DNA of 64,000 bases from Agathobacter sp. (GTDB lineage Bacteria > Bacillota > Clostridia > Lachnospirales > Lachnospiraceae): positions 1 to 64,000 of the forward strand of contig JAFQRZ010000034.1 of the NCBI GenBank assembly GCA_017409825.1, written 5' to 3'. The notes below the pieces were generated by a model. It ran no database searches. It was not told where the DNA came from and worked only from the letters and a program-made list of their open reading frames with translations. Below, piece by piece: positions 49,159 to 58,105 of this stretch. Within the stretch, counting starts at the first letter, position 1, and every line of letters begins with the position of its first letter. Made by a program: the position numbers and the translations under genes.

Positions 49159-50139
49159 CTACCTAAGTTTTTTCTGAATGCGAATATCGTCACCAAATAA
49201 TTTGATGAGTGTATAATTGCTAGAAATTCGCGACCAGGTACGTTCGGAATACATATCAATCATCTGATTCAGATTCAAATTGGTTGAGATGATTGTCGAT
49301 TTTTGTCGAAGAAGTCGTTCATTTACACACAAAAATAATTGCGAAGTCGTAAATGAGTTGGCAAATTCGGTTCCTAAATCATCGATAATCAGTAAATCGC
49401 AATCGAAAATATTCTGGTGTGCAGCAATTGCATCAGCATCGCGGTCAAACACACCTTTGCTCAATATATCAAATAATTGGAAGGCTGTAAAGTAAATAAC
49501 AGAATAGCCTTTTTCCAATAATTCCTTAGCTACACAGTTGGAAAGGAACGTTTTTCCAACGCCGGTATTACCATAAAAGAATAGATTCTTTGGCTTATGC
49601 TCGAAATCCTCGATGAAATGTTTGCATTCATCTACAGCACGTTTTGCAGTGTCAAGTGAGGATAAGCCAGTAGTTGGATTTATCTCTTCGTCAGAATAGT
49701 ATTCGTAAGAGAAGGAGTTAAAATTCTCGCGTGATAAAATATTTTTAATATTCGACTGAGAATAAACGACGTTGATGACTTCCTGCTTAAAGCAGTGACA
49801 TTTTTCACCATTGATATAACCAGTATCCTTGCAATCGCAACAGGTATAAACTGGTTCGAAAAAATCTTCGTCATAACCGAGCGCAAAAAGCAGTTGTTTC
49901 TTTTCCTTGCGTAAGTCTTCGATTTTCTTTTTCAAGAGCTGATAGCTTAAATTATCGTCCTCGAGCTTCTTGCGAGCTGCTTCTACGGAAAGAGAAGCAA
50001 TCGCATCATTTATGGATTTTAGCTGAGGCACCTGGGCATAAACCGCATCTAATCGTTCCTGTGTTAAATGGCGATTGTGAAGCTGTCTGCTTTGGTAGCC
50101 ACGCATAATTTCGTCATACTGTGCATTTGTAAGTGCCAT
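49159..50139 (-). CDS. dnaC: DnaC/DnaI-like helicase-loading ATPase
   Basis: 326-residue AAA+ protein that helps load the replicative helicase. The N-terminal helicase-binding part carries a zinc-binding cluster (Cys100, 101, 103 and Cys114, 116 in CCDCKDTGYINGEKCHC). Walker A is GNTGVGKT (190-197), Walker B LLIIDD (249-254), and an arginine-finger region appears near the end (SERTWSRISSNYTLIKL). It follows the DnaD-like gene after 26 bp on the same strand, the same pairing as dnaD/dnaI partners of the Firmicutes primosome. Confidence 0.92.
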   Translation of the reverse strand: MALTNAQYDEIMRGYQSRQLHNRHLTQERLDAVYAQVPQLKSINDAIASLSVEAARKKLEDDNLSYQLLKKKIEDLRKEKKQLLFALGYDEDFFEPVYTCCDCKDTGYINGEKCHCFKQEVINVVYSQSNIKNILSRENFNSFSYEYYSDEEINPTTGLSSLDTAKRAVDECKHFIEDFEHKPKNLFFYGNTGVGKTFLSNCVAKELLEKGYSVIYFTAFQLFDILSKGVFDRDADAIAAHQNIFDCDLLIIDDLGTEFANSFTTSQLFLCVNERLLRQKSTIISTNLNLNQMIDMYSERTWSRISSNYTLIKLFGDDIRIQKKLR

Positions 50140-50165
50140 GTGTTCCTCCGAAATTTAGGATGTAC

Positions 50166-51266
50166 CTACTGTACAGATGAAGTAAGTAACATTTTTTCAA
50201 GTTTATCAAAATCATAAGTGCGCTGCTCGAAATTGTTGAATTTGTTGCGCTTTGCAGCAGTTGTATGTGTTGGTGTTGCAGTGCGTTTGTTTTTGGAATA
50301 TGCTTCATCCAAAGTAGCAATATCCTTTAATGTATGTACATTCTGATTATGCCAGTTGGTTAAAATGCTATCGGCATATTCGAAGCTAGGTTTTTGCGTC
50401 GCAGTAATGGTACGTTTGCAAGCCTCTTGAATGATTTCGATATCAAACGCAAATTCTTTCGACCATTTGTTGACAAAAACGATTTCAGAATCTGCAAGAT
50501 TTCGTCCGCTGATACCAAAGGCTTTCATAATGCTGTAATAAGCTTTGGAACGAATCGAAACATGCTCCTTTGCCTTTTCGATGGAATCAATCCCATTTTC
50601 GGCCCAACCAAGAGCAACCTTGTCCATATAACGAAGGCTGGAATGTCCATTGGTGATGCAGTATTCCACTAAATATTCGATTAATTCTCCAGAGAATTTC
50701 AAGCCGTCATACCAAAAGAACAGTGTGTTCATTTCAGTAGAATTTAGTGGATGTTTCAAATAGGTTTCTATGATGAATAAAAGCTCAGATACCTCATGAT
50801 TATTGGTAAAGGCCTTTACTTCGTCTAAACTGTATTCACGTTTCTTGCTTGCTGGTGTAGACGCTGCTTTTTTGGTACGAGCAGGTTTCGCTTCTTCTAT
50901 AACAGGCACTTCTGCTGGTGCAACTGTGATTTCTACCACAGGCGCAGCAGTGTGCTGTACACCACCGGTCAAGTCTTTGAAGCAGACACCAGTAAGCTGG
51001 TTCTTGTCATTTAATTCAATGCTTAAAACCCCTACTTTTTCCCAATACTTTAATGCACGAAGAATATCTTTCTCCGTATAGTTAAAATGATCTGCGATGG
51101 CAGAAATAGAGCAGTCTGAGGCTGCAGAAGAGCCCATACAGCGTAAAAGGAACAAATATACCTTTACGAATTCGCCATTTGCATCTGCCATATATTTATC
51201 GATAAACACACGTGGCACACTGATGTGGTTGTGTGGGTAATCGCTTTTTAACTGAATCATTGACAT
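50166..51266 (-). CDS. dnaD: DnaD-like replication initiation protein
   Basis: 366 residues. An N-terminal winged-helix part (about 15-85, with ISAIADHFNYTEKDILRALK and YWEKVGVLSIE) is joined by a low-complexity linker (about 115-145, Ala/Pro/Lys-rich) to one or two DnaB2/DnaD C-terminal domains with the YxxxI motif region near YADSILTNWHN. Such proteins remodel origin DNA and recruit the DnaI/DnaC ATPase encoded next. ATG 51266 is chosen because AGAGGTG lies 5-6 nt before it. DnaA-box-like sites lie just upstream. Confidence 0.88.
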   Translation of the reverse strand: MSMIQLKSDYPHNHISVPRVFIDKYMADANGEFVKVYLFLLRCMGSSAASDCSISAIADHFNYTEKDILRALKYWEKVGVLSIELNDKNQLTGVCFKDLTGGVQHTAAPVVEITVAPAEVPVIEEAKPARTKKAASTPASKKREYSLDEVKAFTNNHEVSELLFIIETYLKHPLNSTEMNTLFFWYDGLKFSGELIEYLVEYCITNGHSSLRYMDKVALGWAENGIDSIEKAKEHVSIRSKAYYSIMKAFGISGRNLADSEIVFVNKWSKEFAFDIEIIQEACKRTITATQKPSFEYADSILTNWHNQNVHTLKDIATLDEAYSKNKRTATPTHTTAAKRNKFNNFEQRTYDFDKLEKMLLTSSVQ

Positions 51267-51366
51267 AAAAAACACCTCTCTAAGTTCCCATAGTATAGCA
51301 CAGAAAATTTAGAAATGGAAGAGCAAAAAATCCCACAAACCCAGTAAAATCAAGGGTTTGCAGAAT

Positions 51367-51483
51367 TGTGGATAAGTGGATAACTAGGTAGACATGCCCT
51401 GTTTTCAAGGCTTTGCGAGGGGTAAAAAAATCCACATTAAAACGGGATAAGCTCTCCTGCTTTAATGTGGATATTGTGGACAA
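51367..51483. promoter_or_regulatory. Cluster of DnaA-box-like sites upstream of dnaD-dnaC
   Basis: On the minus strand, TTATCCACA (51375-51367) is an exact DnaA box. Three one-mismatch sites lie nearby: TTATCCACT (51384-51376), ATATCCACA (51474-51466) and TTGTCCACA (51483-51475). They fall in the 200-bp spacer between murC and dnaD, consistent with DnaA control of the replication pair. A TATACT -10 for dnaD is visible at about 51297-51292 on the minus strand. Confidence 0.55.
51424..51471 (-). terminator. Rho-independent terminator of murC
   Basis: Read on the minus strand, TCCACATTAAA pairs with TTTAATGTGGA, followed by seven T (the A-run at 51424-51430). Confidence 0.85.
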
Positions 51484-52863
51484 CTAGTTGCCTAACAAAG
51501 ATTCGCCGATTTCTACGACGTTTCCGGCTCCCATAGTTATCAACAGGTCGCCGTTCATACAATTTTTTAATAAAAATTTTTCAATTTCCTCAAAAGATGG
51601 GAAATAATAGCTTTCGGTACCTTTTTCTTTTACCAAAGCGAGTAGGTCTTTCGAACTGATGCCGATTGTGTTTTTCTCACGGGCTGCATAAATATCAGCA
51701 AGCACTAATACATCTGCCTGTGATAATACATCAGCAAATTCATGCAAGAAAGCATGAGTTCTGGTGTAGGTATGTGGCTGGAATACCAATACCAACCTCT
51801 TATGCGGATAATTTGCAGCAGCATCTAAGGTTGCCTGGATTTCGGTTGGATGATGCGCATAATCATCAATGATAGTTACACCATCAACTTCGCCTTTGTA
51901 CTGGAAGCGACGGTTGGCACCACCGAATTTGCGTAAGCCAACAAGAACTTCTTCCTGTGGAAGTTCCATAAGATGTGCTAAAGCAATACAAGCTAAGGCG
52001 TTGGATACATTATGCATACCAGGAACATTCAAATGTACTTTCATCAGAGGTTTGCCCTCGTACATCGCAGTAAACATACCGCAGGCTCTGTCGTCAAAAC
52101 GAATATCTTCTGCATAGAAATCAAATCTTGGATCGAATCCATAGGTAAGAACCTTGTGTGGCAAATGTGCAACTAACTCTTCGTAATTTTCAATTTCACC
52201 ATTGATGATGGTTGCGCCATCAGCACGGGTGTTTGCTGCGAATTTCTGAAATGAATTACGCACATCTTCCAAATCCTTGAAGAAGTCTAGGTGTTCTGCT
52301 TCTACATTTAAAATAATACTGTATTTTGGACGGAAATTCAAAAAGCTGTTTGTGTATTCACAAGCTTCGGAAATGAATACTTCCGATTCGCCGACACGAA
52401 GGTTTCCATCAATAGCGGAAAGGATGCCGCCAACAGTAATGGTAGGGTCTGTATTTGCTTCCAAAAGCACCTGGCTAATCATGGATGTTGTCGTAGTTTT
52501 TCCATGCGTACCAGAAACTGCAATAGAGTTTTGGTAATTATCCATGATTTGTCCCAAAAGCTGTGCACGGGTAATCATAGGAATGTTTGCATTTTTGGCT
52601 GCCTGCCATTCTTCATTATCTTCGTGAATCGCTGCAGTATATACAACTAAATCGATATCGGATGTAATATTTTCTGCAACCTGTCCATAATATATTTTGA
52701 TGCCCTTGGTTTCAAGCTGTTTCGTGAGGGCGGATTCCTTCATGTCAGAACCGCTGATAGTAAATCCTTGGTCCAAAAGGATTTCTGCAAGACCACTCAT
52801 GCTGATACCGCCGATGCCCATAAAATATACGTGGATTGGTTCGTTAAAATTAAGTGTATACAT
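51484..52863 (-). CDS. murC: UDP-N-acetylmuramate--L-alanine ligase
   Basis: Adds L-alanine to UDP-MurNAc, a cytosolic step of peptidoglycan synthesis. 459 residues, normal length. N-terminal dinucleotide-like motif YFMGIGGISMSGLAEILL, P-loop GTHGKTT at 118-124, and the C-terminal IDDYAHHPTEI stretch are all present. AAGGGGAAG precedes the ATG. It has its own promoter and terminator. Confidence 0.96.
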   Translation of the reverse strand: MYTLNFNEPIHVYFMGIGGISMSGLAEILLDQGFTISGSDMKESALTKQLETKGIKIYYGQVAENITSDIDLVVYTAAIHEDNEEWQAAKNANIPMITRAQLLGQIMDNYQNSIAVSGTHGKTTTTSMISQVLLEANTDPTITVGGILSAIDGNLRVGESEVFISEACEYTNSFLNFRPKYSIILNVEAEHLDFFKDLEDVRNSFQKFAANTRADGATIINGEIENYEELVAHLPHKVLTYGFDPRFDFYAEDIRFDDRACGMFTAMYEGKPLMKVHLNVPGMHNVSNALACIALAHLMELPQEEVLVGLRKFGGANRRFQYKGEVDGVTIIDDYAHHPTEIQATLDAAANYPHKRLVLVFQPHTYTRTHAFLHEFADVLSQADVLVLADIYAAREKNTIGISSKDLLALVKEKGTESYYFPSFEEIEKFLLKNCMNGDLLITMGAGNVVEIGESLLGN

Positions 52864-52909
52864 AAAAACTTCCCCTTCTATATTGATAGTTTACTCTTTT
52901 ATTGCTTCT

Positions 52910-52937
52910 ATTATAACTCTTATCTAGTCTTTTGCAA
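52910..52937 (-). promoter_or_regulatory. Promoter of murC
   Basis: On the minus strand TTGCAA (52937-52932), 16-bp spacer, TATAAT (52915-52910). Confidence 0.8.
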
Positions 52938-52945
52938 ACCAAAGG

Positions 52946-52973
52946 TTGTCGAAAAAAAATATTGTGATATAAT
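52946..52973 (+). promoter_or_regulatory. Promoter of spoVG
   Basis: TTGTCG (52946-52951), 16-bp A-rich spacer, TATAAT (52968-52973). Confidence 0.75.
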
Positions 52974-53017
52974 TTAGATATAAGGGAAGAAATATGTATG
53001 GCAAAGGGGGCTTGTTT

Positions 53018-53287
53018 ATGCAAATAACAGACGTACGTATTCGAAGGGTAGAAAAAGAAGGGAAAATGAAGGCAGTGGTTTCGATTACCATTGAAAATGA
53101 GTTTGTGATTCATGACATCAAGGTAATTGACGGAGAAAAAGGCTTGTTCATTGCAATGCCGAGCCGTAAGGCAAGTGATGGGGAATATCGCGATATCGCA
53201 CACCCAATCAACTCTGCCACAAGAGAGAGAATTTCGAATCTGATCTTGGAGAAGTATCAGGAGGAAATAGACAAAGAGCTTGATTAA
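53018..53287 (+). CDS. spoVG: SpoVG regulatory protein
   Basis: Small RNA/DNA-binding regulator of sporulation and cell division in Firmicutes. 89 residues from ATG 53018: [20 protein letters not shown], then the conserved [20 protein letters not shown] core. AAAGGGGG lies about 9 nt upstream; a start at 52994 would add eight residues without support. Divergently arranged from murC. A terminator follows. Confidence 0.95.
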   Translation: MQITDVRIRRVEKEGKMKAVVSITIENEFVIHDIKVIDGEKGLFIAMPSRKASDGEYRDIAHPINSATRERISNLILEKYQEEIDKELD

Positions 53288-53292
53288 GAAAA

Positions 53293-53319
53293 ACCCTCGC
53301 CGAACGGGCGAGGGCTTTT
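53293..53319 (+). terminator. Rho-independent terminator between spoVG and pth
   Basis: CCCTCGCC pairs with GGCGAGGG around a GAAC-type loop, followed by CTTTTT, ending directly before the pth ribosome-binding site. Confidence 0.93.
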
Positions 53320-53332
53320 TAAGGAGAAATAT

Positions 53333-53908
53333 ATGTTTGTAATTGTAGGCTTAGGAAATCCAGGAAAGAAATATGATAATACCAGACACAATGCAGGATT
53401 TATTTTCATTGATGCGTTGGCGGATAAATATGGAATTAGCATCAGCGAGAAAAAACATAAGGCGTTGTGTGGGTCTGGTGTTATCGAAGGAAATAAGGTG
53501 CTTTTGGTGAAGCCACAGACCTTTATGAATTTGAGTGGTGAGAGTGTAAGGTCGGTGATGGACTTTTATAAGATCGATCCAGAAGAAGATATGCTGGTAA
53601 TCTATGATGATATCAGTCTTGCACCAGGAAATATCCGCATTCGCAAAAAAGGAAGTGCAGGTGGGCATAATGGAATTAAGAGCATTATTGCCCATGCGGG
53701 TACACAGAATTTTATGCGCATTAAAGTAGGTGTTGGTGAGAAGCCAAGTGGCTGGGATTTGGCTGACTATGTGCTTGGACATTTCTCCGAAGAAGATAAT
53801 GCGAAATTGAAAGAAATTATGCCGGACGTGATGCAGGCAGCAACACTTATGGTCCAAGGGGATGTGGACAAGGCAATGAACGATTTTAATGCAAAGAAGC
53901 AGGTATAA
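53333..53908 (+). CDS. pth: Peptidyl-tRNA hydrolase
   Basis: Recycles peptidyl-tRNAs released from stalled ribosomes. 191 residues with IVGLGNPGKKYDNTRHNAGF, the catalytic His19, and the QTFMNLSGESV and GHNGIKSII motifs. AAGGAG precedes ATG 53333. Three bases separate its stop from mfd, a common Firmicutes pairing. Confidence 0.97.
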   Translation: MFVIVGLGNPGKKYDNTRHNAGFIFIDALADKYGISISEKKHKALCGSGVIEGNKVLLVKPQTFMNLSGESVRSVMDFYKIDPEEDMLVIYDDISLAPGNIRIRKKGSAGGHNGIKSIIAHAGTQNFMRIKVGVGEKPSGWDLADYVLGHFSEEDNAKLKEIMPDVMQAATLMVQGDVDKAMNDFNAKKQV

Positions 53909-53911
53909 AGC

Positions 53912-56900
53912 GTGAAAACATTTGTAGAACCCTTGAAAAATTTGAGCGGCTTTGCGGATATGCGAAAGCACGCGCAGCAGGAAAAAGGTCTATACTCCAT
54001 TTCGGGATGTATCGACGCACAAAAATCTCATATGATGTATGCATGTAGCGATGGTAAAAAGAACAATATCATCGTTACTTTTCATGAACAAAAGGCGAAA
54101 GAACTCTACGAGGACTATCGCTTTTTTGATTCTGATGTAGTATATTTTCCGGCAAAGGATGTACTATTTTATCAATCGGATATTCGTGGAAATGTTCTAA
54201 CGGCAGAACGTATTCGTGCGCTCAAAGCGATTCACGAGCAGGAGCAGGTAACTGTAATTACTACCTTTGATGCATTGATGAATACACAGGCTCCTCCAGA
54301 AAAAATGTGGAACTGTCTGCTTACACTTATGCCAGGTGATGAAGTGAAATTGGAAGAAGTGACCCAGCAGCTGGTTCGTATGGGATATGAAAAAGAGTAT
54401 CAGGTAGAAACCATGGGGCAGTTTGCTCTGCGAGGCGGAATACTTGATATTTTTCCATTGACGGAGGAGAATCCGATTCGAATCGAGATGTGGGGCGACG
54501 AAATCGATACGATTCGAACCTTTGATACGGAAAGTCAGAAATCCATTGAAAATATAGATGAGATAAAAATATACCCAGCTTGTGAGCTGGTACTTACGGA
54601 AGAGGAAAAAAGAGCAGGCATTGAAAAGCTTTTGAAAGAGGCGAAGAAGACTTCGGATAAGCTTCGTAAAGAGATGAAGACGGAAGAAGCCCATCGAATG
54701 CTCTCTACAGCAGAGGAGAAGGCGGAAGAGTGGGGCGAACTGTCAATTTATGCAGGTATGGATGCGTATCTGTCGTATTTTTGCGAAGAACGCATTGGGC
54801 TTTTGGATTATTTTTCACCAGAAGATACCTTTCTGTTCTTTGATGAATTAAGTCGTTGCGTAGAGCGTGGAAAGCAGACAGAGCTAGAATTTTCGGAGAG
54901 TATGAAGCATCGTCTGGAGAAAGGGTATATTCTTCCAGGACAGATGAAAGAGCTCTTTTTAGAGAAGGAAATCATTGGGAAATGCAACCAGTTTTCTTGC
55001 ATTTCATTTGCAGCATTGGATGTAAAAGCGAATGGGTTAAAGCAGCAGGGGACTTTTGGCATTCACGTAAAAAGCGTAAATTCCTATAACAACAGTTTTG
55101 AGCTTTTGGTAAAGGATTTAAAAAATTATAAGAAAAATCATTATAAAATTATCTTGCTTTCTGGCTCCCGTACCAGAGCGAAGCGTCTGGCAGAGGATTT
55201 GCTGGATGAGGGATTGAATAGCTTTTATACCGAAGATTATGACCACGAACTTTTGGAAGGTCAGATTATGGTATGTTACGGCAAGGTACATCGTGGATAT
55301 GAATATCCGATTTTGCAGTTTGCAGTAATTACGGAAACGGATATCTTCGGTGGAGAGAAAAAGAAGAAAAAACGTCATAGAACCTACGAAGGAGAAAAGA
55401 TTGCGAACTTTACAGATCTGAATGTAGGGGATTATGTGGTACACGAAAACCATGGTCTAGGCGTTTATAAAGGCATTGAGAAAATTGAAGTAGATAAAAT
55501 ATTAAAGGACTACATCAAGATAGAATATGCTGGCGGGTCCAACTTGTATATTTTGGCCACCCAGCTTGAAATGATTCAAAAATACGCAGGTAAGGATGCC
55601 AAGAAACCAAAGCTCAATCGCCTAGGCGGTCAGGAATGGACGAAGACCAAGTCGCGTGTGCGTGGGGCAGTAAAAGAAATTGCAGCGGATCTGGTGAAAC
55701 TGTATGCCCTTCGTGAAGAAAAAAATGGTTTTGTATATGGGCCAGATACAGTATGGCAGAGAGAATTTGAAGAGCTCTTCCCATTCGAGGAAACACAGGA
55801 CCAGGTGCTTGCGATTGAGGATACCAAGCGAGATATGGAAAGCACCAAAATCATGGATCGCTTGATTTGTGGCGATGTGGGATATGGAAAAACCGAGGTT
55901 GCGATTCGTGCTGCATTTAAAGCGGTGCAGGAAGGAAAGCAGGTTGCATATCTTGCACCAACGACGATTTTGGCACAGCAGATTTATAATACGTTTTCCC
56001 AGCGTATGAAGGATTTCCCAGTACGCGTGGATTTGATGTGCCGATTCTGTACTGCTTCGGAAATGAAACATACCGTAGAAGGCTTGAAAAAGGGACAGGT
56101 GGATGTGGTAGTAGGAACACATCGAATTTTGTCGAAAGATGTCGAATTTAAAGATTTAGGACTCTTGGTTGTAGACGAAGAACAACGTTTTGGCGTTGCA
56201 CACAAAGAAAAAATTAAGCAGATGAAAACCAATGTAGACGTACTGACGTTGACTGCTACGCCAATTCCAAGAACACTTCACATGAGTTTGATTGGAATTC
56301 GCGATATGAGTGTGTTAGAAGAACCACCAATGGACCGACTCCCGATTCAAACCTATGTGATGGAATATAATGAGGAATTAGTACGTGAGGCAATCAATCG
56401 CGAGCTTGCGAGGGATGGCCAGGTGTTCTATGTCTATAATAAGGTAAAGGACATCGATGATATCACGACGAAGATTCAGTCGCTGGTGCCAGAGGCAAAT
56501 GTGGCTTTTGCACATGGGCAGATGAAAGAACGTGAGCTGGAGAAAATTATGTATCGTTTCATCAATGGAGAAATTGATGTGCTGGTTTCTACCACTATTA
56601 TTGAAACGGGGCTGGATATCTCTAATGTAAATACGATGATTATTCATGATGCAGATAATATGGGATTATCTCAGTTGTATCAGCTACGAGGCCGTGTAGG
56701 ACGTTCGAATCGTACGGCGTATGCATTCCTTATGTACCGTAGGAACAAAATGTTAAAAGAAGTGGCAGAAAAACGTCTGGCTGCGATGAAAGAATATTCC
56801 GAACTTGGCAGTGGATTTAAGATTGCGATGCGAGATTTGGAAATCCGTGGTGCGGGGAATCTTTTGGGCGCGGAACAGAGCGGGCACATGGAAGCCGTTG

Positions 56901-57451
56901 GATATGATTTGTATTGCAAGATGTTAAACGAAGCGGTAAAAGAGGCGAAGGGAGTCGTGGTAGAGGAGAAATTTGAAACCTCGATTGATATCAATACCAA
57001 CGCGTTTATACCACCGGCGTATGTTTCGAATGAATTGCAGAAATTAGACATCTACAAACGAATTGCAGGTATTGAAACAGAGGATGAGGCAGAAGAAATG
57101 CTAGAAGAACTCATCGACCGCTTTGGAGAACCACCAAAATCCGTACAAAATCTTTTGACTATTGCGAGACTGAAATTTTTTGCACATAGTTTGTATGTGA
57201 AGGAGGTCAGTCAAAAAAGCAATGAGCTAAAATTGGTGATGTATGAAAAAGCAAAAATCAATCCAGCCTTGATTCCGCAGGTAGTACAAACCAATGCACC
57301 ATTTCTTAAGTTTGTGGCAGATGCGAAGAATCCATATTTTGTTTATACCTTAAATGGAAATTCAAAGGAAAAAGGGAAGGATGTCGTAGAGATTTTAAAG
57401 AATCTGCTGGAAAATATGTCTGTTCTCGTGGAAAAAGCCTTTGATTCATAA
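53912..57451 (+). CDS. mfd: Transcription-repair coupling factor
   Basis: Displaces RNA polymerase stalled at DNA lesions and recruits UvrAB. 1179 residues. The order is the UvrB-like N-terminal region (LRGGILDIFPLTEENPI), the polymerase-interacting domain (GDYVVHENHGLGVYKGIEKI), the RecG-like motor with Walker A (GDVGYGKTEVAIRAAF), the DEEQ box (LLVVDEEQRFGVAHKEK), helicase motif VI (QLRGRVGRSNRTAYAF) and the TRCF tail. Start GTG 53912. The extreme 3' end (last two codons) coincides with the start of the large inverted repeat. Confidence 0.97.
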   Translation: MKTFVEPLKNLSGFADMRKHAQQEKGLYSISGCIDAQKSHMMYACSDGKKNNIIVTFHEQKAKELYEDYRFFDSDVVYFPAKDVLFYQSDIRGNVLTAERIRALKAIHEQEQVTVITTFDALMNTQAPPEKMWNCLLTLMPGDEVKLEEVTQQLVRMGYEKEYQVETMGQFALRGGILDIFPLTEENPIRIEMWGDEIDTIRTFDTESQKSIENIDEIKIYPACELVLTEEEKRAGIEKLLKEAKKTSDKLRKEMKTEEAHRMLSTAEEKAEEWGELSIYAGMDAYLSYFCEERIGLLDYFSPEDTFLFFDELSRCVERGKQTELEFSESMKHRLEKGYILPGQMKELFLEKEIIGKCNQFSCISFAALDVKANGLKQQGTFGIHVKSVNSYNNSFELLVKDLKNYKKNHYKIILLSGSRTRAKRLAEDLLDEGLNSFYTEDYDHELLEGQIMVCYGKVHRGYEYPILQFAVITETDIFGGEKKKKKRHRTYEGEKIANFTDLNVGDYVVHENHGLGVYKGIEKIEVDKILKDYIKIEYAGGSNLYILATQLEMIQKYAGKDAKKPKLNRLGGQEWTKTKSRVRGAVKEIAADLVKLYALREEKNGFVYGPDTVWQREFEELFPFEETQDQVLAIEDTKRDMESTKIMDRLICGDVGYGKTEVAIRAAFKAVQEGKQVAYLAPTTILAQQIYNTFSQRMKDFPVRVDLMCRFCTASEMKHTVEGLKKGQVDVVVGTHRILSKDVEFKDLGLLVVDEEQRFGVAHKEKIKQMKTNVDVLTLTATPIPRTLHMSLIGIRDMSVLEEPPMDRLPIQTYVMEYNEELVREAINRELARDGQVFYVYNKVKDIDDITTKIQSLVPEANVAFAHGQMKERELEKIMYRFINGEIDVLVSTTIIETGLDISNVNTMIIHDADNMGLSQLYQLRGRVGRSNRTAYAFLMYRRNKMLKEVAEKRLAAMKEYSELGSGFKIAMRDLEIRGAGNLLGAEQSGHMEAVGYDLYCKMLNEAVKEAKGVVVEEKFETSIDINTNAFIPPAYVSNELQKLDIYKRIAGIETEDEAEEMLEELIDRFGEPPKSVQNLLTIARLKFFAHSLYVKEVSQKSNELKLVMYEKAKINPALIPQVVQTNAPFLKFVADAKNPYFVYTLNGNSKEKGKDVVEILKNLLENMSVLVEKAFDS

Positions 57452-58018
57452 AGTTTGCTTGAAAAATTCCGATTTACCGACGCCTTTTCTTCATGTCTAG
57501 AAAGGTATATGCCCCTGTTTCTCGGATGCAATTTCGAGCATTTAAGGGAAACGCTAGCATTTTCTTGAAGAGCACGGCTTGCTTAACTTTTGTGTCTGGC
57601 ATCGCTTTTACGATTTGCAAGTGTATGTCCGTGTGTAGCACACACTGATATTCCTCTTTCAAGATTCTCTAATGTGGGCAGTCTTATAAAGGTGATATTA
57701 CATGAGCCATACAAAAACTCCGCACAAGAACGGTGCGTCAGACAGTTTGCATGGCTCATGACATTTTATAATCCTGCCCACATAAGAGAATCTAGGAAAG
57801 CATCATAATGGTGTGTGCTACACACGGACATACACTTGCAAATTGTAAAACATATGACAGACATAATAAATCAGAAAAGCAAGCCGTGTACTTCTTAGAA
57901 AATACAGCGTTTTTCTTAACTGAGAGAAATTGCATCCGAGAAACAGGGGCATATACATTTTGAAATATAAATATAAAGGCGTCGGCAAATCGGAATTTTT
58001 CAAGCAAACTTTATGAAT
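57444..58018. repeat. Large imperfect inverted repeat, gene-free
   Basis: The left arm (57444 to about 57730) is the reverse complement of the right arm (about 57732 to 58018), by blocks. A: 57444-57487 with 58018-57975, 43 of 44 matches. B: 57505-57535 with 57956-57926, 31 of 31. C: CACGGCTTGCTT, 57573-57584 with 57888-57877. D: 57613-57644 with 57843-57812, 32 of 32. E: 57662-57681 with 57793-57774, one mismatch. F: CATGAGCCAT, 57701-57710 with 57760-57751. The apex is CGCAC/GTGCG (57721-57737). Between blocks the arms diverge but keep similar lengths. The whole gene-free spacer is 57452-58105; beyond the repeat only a short leader and the ribosome-binding site TAGGAGG at 58095 are seen. 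Small frames inside are mirrored on both strands and not credible as genes. Confidence 0.9.
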
Positions 58019-58105
58019 TGCAAGAAAAGCCTTGCTAGATATGAGAAAAGGATTTATAATAATAAGATGATAAAAGGCGTACTATGCCTTGATTTAGGAG
58101 GAATT

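Noticed and set aside
57590-58007. Small frames on both strands inside the large inverted repeat
   Set aside because: They mirror each other only because the arms are complementary. None has a ribosome-binding site or a known family.
57444-58018. Interpretation as an insertion sequence or retron
   Set aside because: No transposase or reverse transcriptase is encoded, and the span is only 575 bp. A non-autonomous foldback element remains open and is discussed in the findings.
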